Shown: one piece after another, positions 44,151-52,195 of the stretch
How the letters are laid out: the number at the start of each line of letters is the position of its first letter
Numbering within the stretch: position 1 is the stretch's first letter
NCBI GenBank assembly: GCA_949299115.1
Contig: CASFZH010000003.1
Span: forward strand, 1-64,000
Length of the DNA: 64,000 nt
From: an uncultured Helicobacter sp.
GTDB taxonomy: Bacteria > Campylobacterota > Campylobacteria > Campylobacterales > Helicobacteraceae
Direction of reading: 5' to 3'
Position numbers and translations under genes: made by a program
Notes under the pieces: generated by a model
Seen by the model: only the letters and a program-made list of their open reading frames with translations
What the model was told of the DNA's origin: nothing
Database searches by the model: none

Positions 44151-44903
44151 TTAAGAATCTAAATAACCGTCCAGTTTATTGATAGTTGTTTTAAGATAAT
44201 CAATAAAATTATCTTCTTGTTTCAATGTGTGCTTTGCACGAATAGCAAAGAGTTTAATACATAATTCAGCACTTATATCTTTTTCTCCTTGTAATTTTTG
44301 TAAAAACTTACTTGATTGTTGTAATACTTCTTGTTGTGCCTTAGCATGCAATCTGTCAAATAATTCTAAAAAGGGGTTTAAGAAATCATTCATAGCTTGT
44401 ATGCTCTTTGTTGTATTATTTTCAGTTTTTATGATGATATTAGCAATCATACTATATGATAGTTCATTGGGCGTAAAACATATATCTAAAACTTCTCTAC
44501 ATTGTATAAGTAAGGTTTTGCTGTCATCATATATGCCTTTAGCTTTGCTTAGTAATTGCAAAATTGTTTGTGATTGTATGTTATTGGCTTCACTTGGTTT
44601 TAGTAAATTACGCGTGTAAATATTTTTGTCGTTTTCAGTATGTAAAGTTGTATGATGTTTTTTTTTCTTAATTGACATTTTGTATTGTTTTTTTCTTGTT
44701 TCTATCGCATTATCTTTCAAGATAACTTCATTATATTTAAAGGTAATACCGTGTTTTTTTAAAATTTGTATTGCTTCTCGGGGAATTGGAATCTTATTGA
44801 GGTGATTATAATATGCACTTCTAATAACATCTCGTTCATAGAAGCTTATTTGCAACGATTCTATTTTTGCAATGTTACGATTAAAAGTTGCTACGGAATC
44901 CAT
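44151..44903 (-). CDS. Hypothetical helical protein downstream of ispA
   Basis: A 250-residue protein with high Lys/Asn/Glu content. It is largely alpha-helical, with a basic central region (KKKKHHTTLH) and no signal or membrane segment. I choose ATG 44903, because AAAGGAGT precedes it; the GTG two codons earlier is less likely. It lies 36 bases after the ispA stop, with a strong hairpin in between. No family is recognised. A DNA- or RNA-binding role could be guessed from the basic patch, but nothing supports it. Confidence 0.55.
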   Translation of the reverse strand: MDSVATFNRNIAKIESLQISFYERDVIRSAYYNHLNKIPIPREAIQILKKHGITFKYNEVILKDNAIETRKKQYKMSIKKKKHHTTLHTENDKNIYTRNLLKPSEANNIQSQTILQLLSKAKGIYDDSKTLLIQCREVLDICFTPNELSYSMIANIIIKTENNTTKSIQAMNDFLNPFLELFDRLHAKAQQEVLQQSSKFLQKLQGEKDISAELCIKLFAIRAKHTLKQEDNFIDYLKTTINKLDGYLDS

Positions 44904-44922
44904 TATCACTCCTTTAATGAGA

Positions 44923-44954
44923 GAATGCGTAAAATCAAATTATTTTACGCATTC
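44923..44954 (-). promoter_or_regulatory. Strong hairpin at the ispA stop codon
   Basis: GAATGCGTAAAAT and ATTTTACGCATTC form a perfect 13-bp stem with a 6-nt loop. On the minus strand the 5' arm includes the last ispA codons and the stop, the 3' arm precedes the ribosome site of the next gene by about seven bases. No T run follows, so an mRNA processing or attenuation element is likelier than a terminator. Confidence 0.6.
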
Positions 44955-45830
44955 CAGTGGGCTAAAATATGGACACAAAAGATCTTCAAGATTATGTTGT
45001 ATATCCATAAGATGGAAGTTTTTAAAATTTTGGAGGTCTGTTTGTAAAAGCTTTCTATGTTCTTGTAGGGTTTCTTGTGCCTTATGTAATCCTAAAAGAT
45101 TCACATAGCTGTTTTTATTTTTATCATTATGCACTGTTTTACCGGACTCACTTTCATCTTGAATGGAATCTATAATATCATCACGAATTTGAAAATAAAG
45201 TCCTAACTTTAAACCAAAATCGTATAATACATTTTGTGCTTCCATAGTAAGATTAGCAATAATTGCTCCCATTTTCAAACTTGCTGCAATAAGTTTTGCT
45301 GTTTTATGAATGTGGACAAAATTCAGTTGTTCTTGCGTTAATGTTTCTTTTTCAAATTTACAATCAAGTGCTTGTCCAAGTATCATTCCATTAATACCAC
45401 CATTATATCCCAAACATTCAATGAGTTTTATTTTAATATCTGGTGCAAACCTTGTTTGAGACAGTAGATAAAAGCTATATGTGTTAAGTGCATCACCAAC
45501 TAAAATAGCACATACTTCATCATATTTGCAATGCAAGGTTGCGTGATTACGCCTTAGGGTTGCATTATCTATAGATGGTAAATCGTCATGAATAAGAGAA
45601 TATGTGTGTAAACACTCGATTGCAAGACATACATCAAATGTATTTATTATTTGCTCTTTAGCTTTCGCACATACAATACTAAGGGTAAGGCTGGGTCGGA
45701 ATCTTTTTCCACCATTTTCCACCATTTCCCAAAATGCTTGTTCAAAGTATGGATGAAAACTTTCTATTTTGGGTTTGTGTGATTGCAAATATGTCTCAAA
45801 GTTTTGACAAGATTGTATAAAAAGTGACAT
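44940..45830 (-). CDS. ispA: Polyprenyl (farnesyl-type) diphosphate synthase
   Basis: Head-to-tail prenyl chain synthase. The first Asp-rich motif is IHDDLPSIDNATLRRN near residue 82; the second is FQIRDDIIDS near 218. NGGKRFRPSLTL binds isopentenyl diphosphate. The residues before the first motif suggest a short-chain product, farnesyl diphosphate, used for undecaprenol and quinone tails. I choose ATG 45830 with AAAGG spaced eight bases before it; a longer frame is possible. Followed by the hypothetical gene at 44151-44903. Product length is an inference. Confidence 0.9.
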   Translation of the reverse strand: MSLFIQSCQNFETYLQSHKPKIESFHPYFEQAFWEMVENGGKRFRPSLTLSIVCAKAKEQIINTFDVCLAIECLHTYSLIHDDLPSIDNATLRRNHATLHCKYDEVCAILVGDALNTYSFYLLSQTRFAPDIKIKLIECLGYNGGINGMILGQALDCKFEKETLTQEQLNFVHIHKTAKLIAASLKMGAIIANLTMEAQNVLYDFGLKLGLYFQIRDDIIDSIQDESESGKTVHNDKNKNSYVNLLGLHKAQETLQEHRKLLQTDLQNFKNFHLMDIQHNLEDLLCPYFSPLECVK

Positions 45831-46338
45831 ATCATAAACCTTTAAAAATATCAAATTAAAATACTTTTAACATTCTAGCATGAAATTGATTATAATCTTT
45901 TGTCAGATATTGCATATTTATAATTTTGATATAAATTTACAAATTTGAGTCTATCATAACACTGCAGATATTGCACATAAAGATAAAAGATAGAAGAATA
46001 TGGCTTAACAGGATTTTATTCATTTTCTATAGCTTAGAGGCAAATTTTCTATTGATTTATTGAATAGTCATTGATACATTTTCTATGTCAATAATAAAAA
46101 TTATTATATTTCATACTCTGATGTATTTATAAAAATACCTAATTATAGATTCTATAATAGCTTGTAAAATAGATACCTATAATCTAAAGTATTAAAGAAA
46201 TATATAAGTCATTGTAAATTTGTTTTGCAATAACATAGCAATGTATCATGAAATTGCTGTGATTATATGATAGTTGTATTTCACAATTTGTAGCTCAAAA
46301 ATAATCTTATTGCTAATAATCTTATAAAAGCACTGTAT
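45831..46338. other. Intergenic between aspartate aminotransferase and ispA genes
   Basis: About 500 bases, AT-rich, with only minor inverted repeats. Nothing is recognised. Confidence 0.4.
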
Positions 46339-47517
46339 TTATAGCTCGTTTATGAATTTTGCAATACGAATAAATCCAGCTTTAATCTGTTCTATATCAC
46401 ATGCAAAGCTCATACGAACAAAGCCATCCATGCCAAAGGCACTTCCAGGGACTAAAGCTACTCCAGCCTTCTCCAATAGGTCTTTGCAAAATTGCATACT
46501 ATCACCATTATATCTACGTATATTTTGAATATTGATAAATAAATAAAATGCACCTTGGGGTTTTACAACATTGATGCCGGGAATCTCACTGATAAGATTG
46601 CATGCCAAATCTCTGCGTTCCTTGAAAGCCTCTCTCATGTAATTTATATCCACATCGACACTGCCATTGAGTGCCACGATAGAGGCCTTCTGCGTTATTG
46701 AGTTGATATTGGAAGTGCATTGACTTTGTAAATTGTCCATGAGTTTTATTAATGTTGTATCTTTGCATGCTGCATATCCCATACGCCAACCTGTCATAGC
46801 CACCGCTTTGCTTAAACCATTAATGGTGATTGTGCGCTGCAAAATTTCATCATTGAGAGAAGCAATGCTAACAAAATCTCCTTCATAAATTAACTTTTCA
46901 TACATTTCATCGCTAATTATCCACAAATTATGCTCTACAGCAATCTTAGCAATAGCCTCTAAATCTCCCTTATCATAGACGGTGCCGGTAGGATTTGATG
47001 GACTTGTTAAAACAATAGCTTTTGTCTTTGATGTGATAGCACGTTCAAAATCTATACTTCTGACTTTAAAACTATATTCTTGGGTAGTTGGAATAAATAT
47101 AGGGGTACCCCCGCTATATACAACAAGCTCTGGATAAGTTACCCAATATGGTGTTGGAATTAGCACTTCATCACCTTCATTAATAAGTGCTTGAAAAATA
47201 TTAAACAATGATTGTTTTGCTCCATTGCTTACGATGATTTCTTTTGCACTATAATCCAAATTATTGTCTCGTTTAAATTTATGTGAGATTGCCTCTAATA
47301 ATTCTGGAATACCTGATACAGCGGTATATTTTGTAAAACCTGAATTTAATGCACGAATTGCCTCATCTTTTATGGCTTGTGGTGTGTCAAAGTCTGGTTC
47401 TCCTGCACTAAAACTCAATATGTCTTTTCCCTCCGCTTGAAGTTTTCTTGCGAGACTTGCAACTGCAATAGTTGCCGATTCGCTTAAACTTAAAATACGT
47501 TTTGAATACTTTTGCAT
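46339..47517 (-). CDS. aspC: Aspartate aminotransferase, class I PLP enzyme
   Basis: Interconverts aspartate/oxaloacetate with glutamate/2-oxoglutarate. The PLP lysine is in NGLSKAVAMTGWRMGY; other motifs are VSNGAKQSLFN, PYWVTYPELV, TSPSNPTGTVY and the C-terminal GAFYLFI. The 392-residue length matches the Thermus-type (AspB/AAT-Igamma) group. AAGGAG lies before the ATG. Specificity for aspartate is inferred from resemblance to H. pylori HP0672 (from memory). It stands apart from amino acid biosynthesis genes. Confidence 0.88.
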   Translation of the reverse strand: MQKYSKRILSLSESATIAVASLARKLQAEGKDILSFSAGEPDFDTPQAIKDEAIRALNSGFTKYTAVSGIPELLEAISHKFKRDNNLDYSAKEIIVSNGAKQSLFNIFQALINEGDEVLIPTPYWVTYPELVVYSGGTPIFIPTTQEYSFKVRSIDFERAITSKTKAIVLTSPSNPTGTVYDKGDLEAIAKIAVEHNLWIISDEMYEKLIYEGDFVSIASLNDEILQRTITINGLSKAVAMTGWRMGYAACKDTTLIKLMDNLQSQCTSNINSITQKASIVALNGSVDVDINYMREAFKERRDLACNLISEIPGINVVKPQGAFYLFINIQNIRRYNGDSMQFCKDLLEKAGVALVPGSAFGMDGFVRMSFACDIEQIKAGFIRIAKFINEL

Positions 47518-47563
47518 GATGTCTCCTTAAAAAGTATATGATATAGTAGCAAAATGAAAGTAA

Positions 47564-47908
47564 CTATAAATAGAGTTTGACATTTAATTTCTCATCTAAG
47601 AACACAGATATGAAAAAACTTAACATTTTATTCTCATTTGTGATTAAACTCACTGTAATTTTATCCCTTTCGGCAAGCTTGAGAAAAAAGCCAATAAGAC
47701 AATTTGGTAATGGATGAGAATCTACAAACTTTATTTCTAATTCATCAAATGTTTTATTTCGTAGGTGAGCAATTTCATTGGTTTGAGCAATTTCGAATAA
47801 ATCAGCCTTAAATGCCTTGAAAGAATCATAATCTGCGATTATCCCTGTGCAAACAAGAGATAATTTACGTTCTTGAATGGAACCTTCTAACACAAAACCC
47901 ATATTCAT
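47564..47908 (-). CDS. Small cytoplasmic protein, STAS-like, unknown
   Basis: 114 residues without signal or membrane segment. The order of strands and helices (LSLVCTGIIADYDSFKAFK; ELEIKFVDSHPLPNCLIGFF; ITVSLITNENKMLSFF) is reminiscent of STAS-domain proteins, which bind partner regulators. The similarity is weak and from inspection only. AGGAG lies close to the ATG. It is located between fliR and aspC on the same strand. Function unknown. Confidence 0.55.
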   Translation of the reverse strand: MNMGFVLEGSIQERKLSLVCTGIIADYDSFKAFKADLFEIAQTNEIAHLRNKTFDELEIKFVDSHPLPNCLIGFFLKLAERDKITVSLITNENKMLSFFISVFLDEKLNVKLYL

Positions 47909-47984
47909 GACATACTCCTATAGAGCAATATTATGCATGTGATTATAATATAAAGTTTTTTTATATTATACAGATAGCAAAAAA

Positions 47985-48761
47985 TTAAGATTGACTCAAG
48001 AATTTCCACAATATCTTCATTGCCTCACTTAAATCATGTCGAAAATGTTTCATAATACTTGGCACAATGATAGCTAAAATGATAAGGGCAACCCCGATTT
48101 TTATTGGAAAACCAATCACAAGCAGATTAAATTGTGGATGTGTTTTCATAATCATACCAAAGATAATATCGGACAGCAATAAAACGGCGATAATAGGAAA
48201 TGCCATAGAAAAGCCAATCATAATCATATTTGCAAATGATTTGACAAAATATTTCACCATATTGTCGCTTAATACAAAGCCACCTAAAGGCATATCATTA
48301 ATAGAGTGGGCGATGATATTAAGTAGCATATAGTGAAAGTTAAAGTGTAACGCCATAAGAATGGATAAAAACACTATAACTTGAGAAACAATAGGCTTTG
48401 TTGCACCGCTCATTGGATCATAAGCACTAGCCATAGTAAGCCCCATTGAGAAACTCACTAAATCTCCTGCAAACACAATAGATGAAAAAATTATTTGTAA
48501 CACAAGTCCACATGTGAAACCCAACAGAATCTCGAATATGCCACCTAACATAAAGGCAGTAAGGCTTTGATAAGCAATCACATCTTTTACCATAGGCATA
48601 AATACCACAGCTAATATGAAAGCTATTGCAGCTCGTACGCTTATTGGAATGATTTGATTATCAAAAAAAGGAAAAAATGCTAGGATTCCACTAAAACGTA
48701 AAAGCAACATTAAAAATGCCATAACATTGGCATCGGTAATATATGGTAAAAAATCCAACAT
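47985..48761 (-). CDS. fliR: Flagellar biosynthesis protein FliR
   Basis: Inner-membrane component of the flagellar type III export gate, with about six helices. Family features: ANVMAFLMLLLRFSGILAFF near the start, SVRAAIAFILAVVFMP, GFTCGLVLQIIFSSIVFAGD and the conserved SFSMGLTMASAYDPMSGA. The 258-residue length is standard. No other flagellar gene is adjacent, whereas FliR is near FlhB or FliQ in many bacteria. The start is the first ATG with a weak ribosome site. Confidence 0.94.
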   Translation of the reverse strand: MLDFLPYITDANVMAFLMLLLRFSGILAFFPFFDNQIIPISVRAAIAFILAVVFMPMVKDVIAYQSLTAFMLGGIFEILLGFTCGLVLQIIFSSIVFAGDLVSFSMGLTMASAYDPMSGATKPIVSQVIVFLSILMALHFNFHYMLLNIIAHSINDMPLGGFVLSDNMVKYFVKSFANMIMIGFSMAFPIIAVLLLSDIIFGMIMKTHPQFNLLVIGFPIKIGVALIILAIIVPSIMKHFRHDLSEAMKILWKFLSQS

Positions 48762-48880
48762 AGTATTCTCTTCGTGAATGAGACAAAATCACCTATGGCA
48801 TGTTAACTCATTATGGGATTTGTATTATAAACATCTGTTATGTTTTTTATAGAGCAATATCATAACAGTTATGTAAAAAA

Positions 48881-49003
48881 TTAAGGCAATAATAATTCAT
48901 TTGTTTCTTTCGGCGTACCCCAATAAGGGTCGGCTTTATAACCACAACCAGTAAATAATAAACATAGCATGAGAATATTACAAATTTGCGTTATAATTTG
49001 CAT
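48881..49003 (-). CDS. LptM-like small lipoprotein, 40 aa
   Basis: A 40-residue reading frame with a signal (TQICNILMLCLLFTGC) ending in a good lipobox (Leu-Phe-Thr-Gly-Cys, Cys20) and then GYKADPYWGTP. The pattern CG-x-K-x-x-x-Tyr just after the lipid cysteine resembles LptM/YifL-type lipoproteins, which help assembly of the LPS transporter LptD in E. coli. AAAGG lies eight bases before the ATG. It is divergent from the gene at 49005 with only one base between the start codons. Small size makes it easy to miss. The family link is by motif. Confidence 0.6.
   Translation of the reverse strand: MQIITQICNILMLCLLFTGCGYKADPYWGTPKETNELLLP
48992..48997 (+). promoter_or_regulatory. TATAAT seven bases before the start codon at 49005
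   Basis: Perfect -10 box with transcription expected at about 49004-49006, which would make the mRNA leaderless. The site lies inside the coding sequence of the divergent lipoprotein. Confidence 0.5.
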
Positions 49004-49004
49004 T

Positions 49005-49580
49005 ATGAAAACCTTTAATGAGATTTTAACTACACCAAACTTTAGTGCAAATGTTTTAACAAATAATTATTGCTCAAAAAAATCCCTTAATTTTATACTA
49101 AAATCCTATCATTTGCAACCGTTATTAAAAATTATTCCAATAAATATGCATAAATATATTTTTTCAATAATGCCATCAAAAAAAAATTCACATGAGATTC
49201 TCATTGGTTTTAATAATTATCCTATATGTGTAGAATTCAATAAATTTCATGCTAAACGAATCGCTAGTATGATTCGAGGCGATACACTCATGGCAAGACA
49301 ACTACAATTGCAAGAGTATCAAAAAATTACAGGTTGGATGCCAAAATCCAATCTTTATCTTTTCAGTATTCAAACTATACATAGACAAGAAATGTTGTAT
49401 GAAAAATCAAGAGGGCATTTTATAAATCATGCGGTTAATCAAAAAATTTATGATTGTTTTGAGGACATTCGTTCTATCATTACACTACGTCATAAACATA
49501 TCGCAAATCTTGAACAGCAAGATACTCATTCTGCTATGTCTACTTACTATATTTGCGATACGCCACACATCAAGCAATAA
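49005..49580 (+). CDS. Conserved hypothetical protein, 191 aa
   Basis: A basic cytoplasmic-looking protein (FNEILTTPNFSANVLTNNY; MHKYIFSIMPSKKNSHEILI). I choose ATG 49005; an in-frame start 36 bases upstream would overlap the lipoprotein gene. There is no ribosome site before 49005, but a perfect TATAAT lies at 48992-48997, only seven bases before the ATG, so a leaderless mRNA is plausible. Vague resemblance to DUF721-type proteins was considered but not supported. Function unknown. Confidence 0.55.
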   Translation: MKTFNEILTTPNFSANVLTNNYCSKKSLNFILKSYHLQPLLKIIPINMHKYIFSIMPSKKNSHEILIGFNNYPICVEFNKFHAKRIASMIRGDTLMARQLQLQEYQKITGWMPKSNLYLFSIQTIHRQEMLYEKSRGHFINHAVNQKIYDCFEDIRSIITLRHKHIANLEQQDTHSAMSTYYICDTPHIKQ

Positions 49581-49807
49581 TCAATTGCAATGCTTTAGAT
49601 TCATTAAGCTTGATAGGGTTTAGGAGACATAATGATAGATTCGTATCATAACTTATTAATCTAATTAGAAAGATTGTGTTTTATTATAAGATTCTCTTAT
49701 CTTAAATTACCTTTGCCTCCTAAGGTTTTAAACACTTCTATTCTGCTACTTAGAATATCATTTATATTTAAAAAATAGGACTATGGTGCTATTCTCTTAA
49801 AAAGAAA

Positions 49808-49846
49808 TATAAAAATCTCTCAGCTGTACTATTACAGTTGAGAGAT
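49808..49846 (-). terminator. Minus-strand intrinsic terminator, 15-bp stem
   Basis: Arms AATCTCTCAGCTGTA and TACAGTTGAGAGATT, one G-U pair, loop CTAT. On the minus strand the stem ends in GATT and continues as TTT, then ATATTTC. There is no minus-strand gene for several kilobases upstream except an unannotated stretch, so it may end a small RNA. Confidence 0.6.
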
Positions 49847-50213
49847 TAAATCAAGCTACTCTAATAAGTAGACAGATGATTAATCCACATGAAGTTGCTA
49901 AAATTTTCTAATGTGATTCTACAAGAAAATCTTGGGTTACATGTTTTTTCTGCTTTCTTTTTTAAATTTAGGATTAGTTTATAATAAGCTATCTAGGTTT
50001 TTATATTTTTTACTAGTTTAATCTGATATATGGATATTAATGAGATATTTTTTATTTCAAGACAGATTTATTGGCATATAGTATATATTCTGATGCACCT
50101 ACTCCTTAATTAAAATAAATTTTATTAGCAATCTTTAGTGTTATATACAGTTTCACACTCAAAGACATTTTTGCCCTATTGTTTAAAATTTTAAAATTAA
50201 AAGTTTTGGCTTT

Positions 50214-50236
50214 AAAAAAGATTCTCCAAAGAATCT
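50214..50236 (-). terminator. Minus-strand hairpin with T6
   Basis: On the minus strand AGATTCT-TTGG-AGAATCT is followed by TTTTT. The stem is two inverted copies of the AGATTCT word that is frequent in this window. Confidence 0.5.
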
Positions 50237-50338
50237 ACTCAAAGCTCTTAATTTTTGATACTATGTTATATCATGGAATAAAATATGCATAATATCATGT
50301 AAGATATAAAATGTATTTTGTGGGAAGTGTGAATAAAT

Positions 50339-51271
50339 ATGAGAATCTTAAAGGTTACATACTTTTATATGTTTGTGCTTGTTTGGATCACAGCATTTCT
50401 ATATGTTAATACTACTAGGCATACAGATAGGATATTTTTAGATTCTATGCAAGGACACATAAAGCAGCCACAACAAAGCCAAGATATTAAAAATGATATA
50501 ATATTGACAAAGCACACAATTTCAAATAACAGTCAATTACACTCTAATACCACTACTTTGTGCAATATACATAATATCTGTGATAAAGAGACATTATTGG
50601 CACATGTGCAGCAGAAATTCCAAGCTTTAAAACCAAAACAATGGAGTGAAAATCCCAAAGGTGCTATTAATCGCATACAGACAGATAGAAAAATTCTTTT
50701 TTTAACATTTGATGCTTGTGGTGGTGATTATGATTCACAGCTCATTGCTTTTCTTAATAGGGAGAATATAAAAGCTACGTTGTTTATTAATGGACGTTGG
50801 ATTGATTCTCATTATAATGAATTTGTTGAATTAGCAAAAAATCCTTTATTTTCTATTCAAAATCATGGCACAAAACATCGTCCGCTAAGTGTTGAACCAA
50901 GACAAATTTATGGTATAGAAAGCACACATTCCATACAAGAAGTATTTCATGAAATATATGAAAATGATATAAAAATTACAAACATCACGGGTAAAAAACC
51001 AACATTTTTTCGTTCCGGTACTGCTTATTATGATGATATAGCTATGCAAATTGCTAATGAAATGGGGTATAAAATAGCAGGATTTGATATTGTTGGGGAT
51101 GGTGGTGGGAAATTTTCCATTCATACAATTTTACAACAAGCAAAAAATACACAAAATGGTTCAATTTTAATTTATCATTTTAATAAACCAAAAAGCAATA
51201 CACGAAAGTCTCTTGAGATTCTCATTCCACAGTGGAAAGCCATGGGATATGAGTTTGGTCTTTTAGAATAA
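50339..51271 (+). CDS. Polysaccharide deacetylase (NodB domain)
   Basis: N-terminal membrane anchor or signal (FYMFVLVWITAFLYVN), a polar linker to about residue 95, then a NodB domain. The first catalytic/metal Asp is in ILFLTFDACGGDYD; the metal histidines are in IQNHGTKHRPLS; KPTFFRSGTAYYDD corresponds to the third motif; and GSILIYHFNKP closes the domain. The enzyme would remove acetyl groups from a periplasmic polymer such as peptidoglycan, which confers lysozyme resistance in Helicobacter. It differs from the cytoplasmic-type PgdA of H. pylori. FDACGG replaces the common FDDG. Substrate is unproven. Confidence 0.85.
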   Translation: MRILKVTYFYMFVLVWITAFLYVNTTRHTDRIFLDSMQGHIKQPQQSQDIKNDIILTKHTISNNSQLHSNTTTLCNIHNICDKETLLAHVQQKFQALKPKQWSENPKGAINRIQTDRKILFLTFDACGGDYDSQLIAFLNRENIKATLFINGRWIDSHYNEFVELAKNPLFSIQNHGTKHRPLSVEPRQIYGIESTHSIQEVFHEIYENDIKITNITGKKPTFFRSGTAYYDDIAMQIANEMGYKIAGFDIVGDGGGKFSIHTILQQAKNTQNGSILIYHFNKPKSNTRKSLEILIPQWKAMGYEFGLLE

Positions 51272-51358
51272 AGCCCTGCTAATATGATAATGTTTTATCA
51301 TTCAAGATTTTTATGTTATTTATATGGAGATTTTTCTAGTATGTAGCTTATAGTGATT

Positions 51359-52186
51359 CTAAAATACTCCAGCATGCAATGCTGATAATGCCTCATTTTT
51401 TAAAGCAAGAGAATTCTTAAAGAAATAATCCTTATTTGTTATATACCATTTTTGCTTTGTGGCATATTCACCAAATTTCTTATAATGTTCTTTTCAAGTT
51501 AAATGTATCAATCCATTCTCACGATACTTATAACCATCTTATGCTTGATTGCTTTTGTGTTATCATAAGGAGTATTTTCATATTTTCCACCATACGCTTT
51601 ATTGTCTATTTCTATTTGATTGGCTTTCTTATCACTCTTTCTATGATTCCCTATTGTTTGAGTTATCAGTATAAAACCCCTCTTAGATTCTGTGCTATTG
51701 CTATATGGAATCTTATATTGTGTCTTTGTTTGGTGTTATTTTAGCGTGATTCAAGGCTAACGTAATGTTATCAAGATTCTCTTTATAACATTCAAAAGAC
51801 TCTATAATTTGTTCTGGTGTGCAATTCTTTAAAAGTTTTTGATTTCATTTGCTGTATATATCTCTTTGTTCGTAAGTTTCTCTTTTTCTTGTTGTGTTAT
51901 ATTTTTTTCTATTTCTGTTGTATTGGCTGATTTGTTTATTCCATTGTTAGTGGTATTGAGCCAAACATTGTGTAATTTTGTTGGATAAGTGCTTTAATAG
52001 CACTCAAAGCTTTTTTGGTATTTACAATATCTCTCATGATTCTTTTCATTTGTTGTATTGCCATCTAGTAGTGCCTCTTTTATACCGTTATGCGATTGGT
52101 TATGTGAATAATAATATTCAAATTTCTCTGCCAATCTTACTGTTTATAAGGCAATCCCCATATTGAATTTTCAACTCAATATCCAT
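51359..52186 (-). pseudogene. Decayed GH19-like muramidase/chitinase-type gene
   Basis: On the minus strand, protein-like segments follow one another across frames between clpB and the deacetylase gene. The order is: YYYSHNQSHNGIKEALLDGN; after a TAA, GINKSANTTEIEKNITQQ; NCTPEQIIESFECYKENLDN; IRFHIAIAQNLRGVLY; AYGGKYENTPYDN; KYRENGLIHLT (then TGA); KEHYKKFGEYATKQKWY; and finally LKNEALSALHAGVF with TAG at 51359-51361. The block YRENGLIHLT-x-KEHYKKFG fits the GH19 consensus (Y-x-G-R-G-x-I-Q-L-T, then N-Y-x-x-x-G) seen in lysozyme-like enzymes and secretion-system effectors. At least two stops and several frameshifts make it non-functional. The true N-terminus is probably lost. Confidence 0.55.
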
Positions 52187-52195
52187 AGTTATGAA

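Larger units (their letters stand above)
49581..50338. other. Non-coding region with two minus-strand terminator hairpins
   Basis: About 760 bases without a gene. Two hairpins followed by T runs on the minus strand (49813-49846 and 50214-50236) suggest small minus-strand transcripts. Neither matches an RNA that I recognise (no RNase P, tmRNA or SRP signature). Confidence 0.45.

Noticed and set aside
51436-51744. Plus-strand ORF of 102 codons with hydrophobic stretches
   Set aside because: It lies antisense to the decayed GH19-like gene, has chance-type Cys/Phe/Ile composition and no ribosome site.
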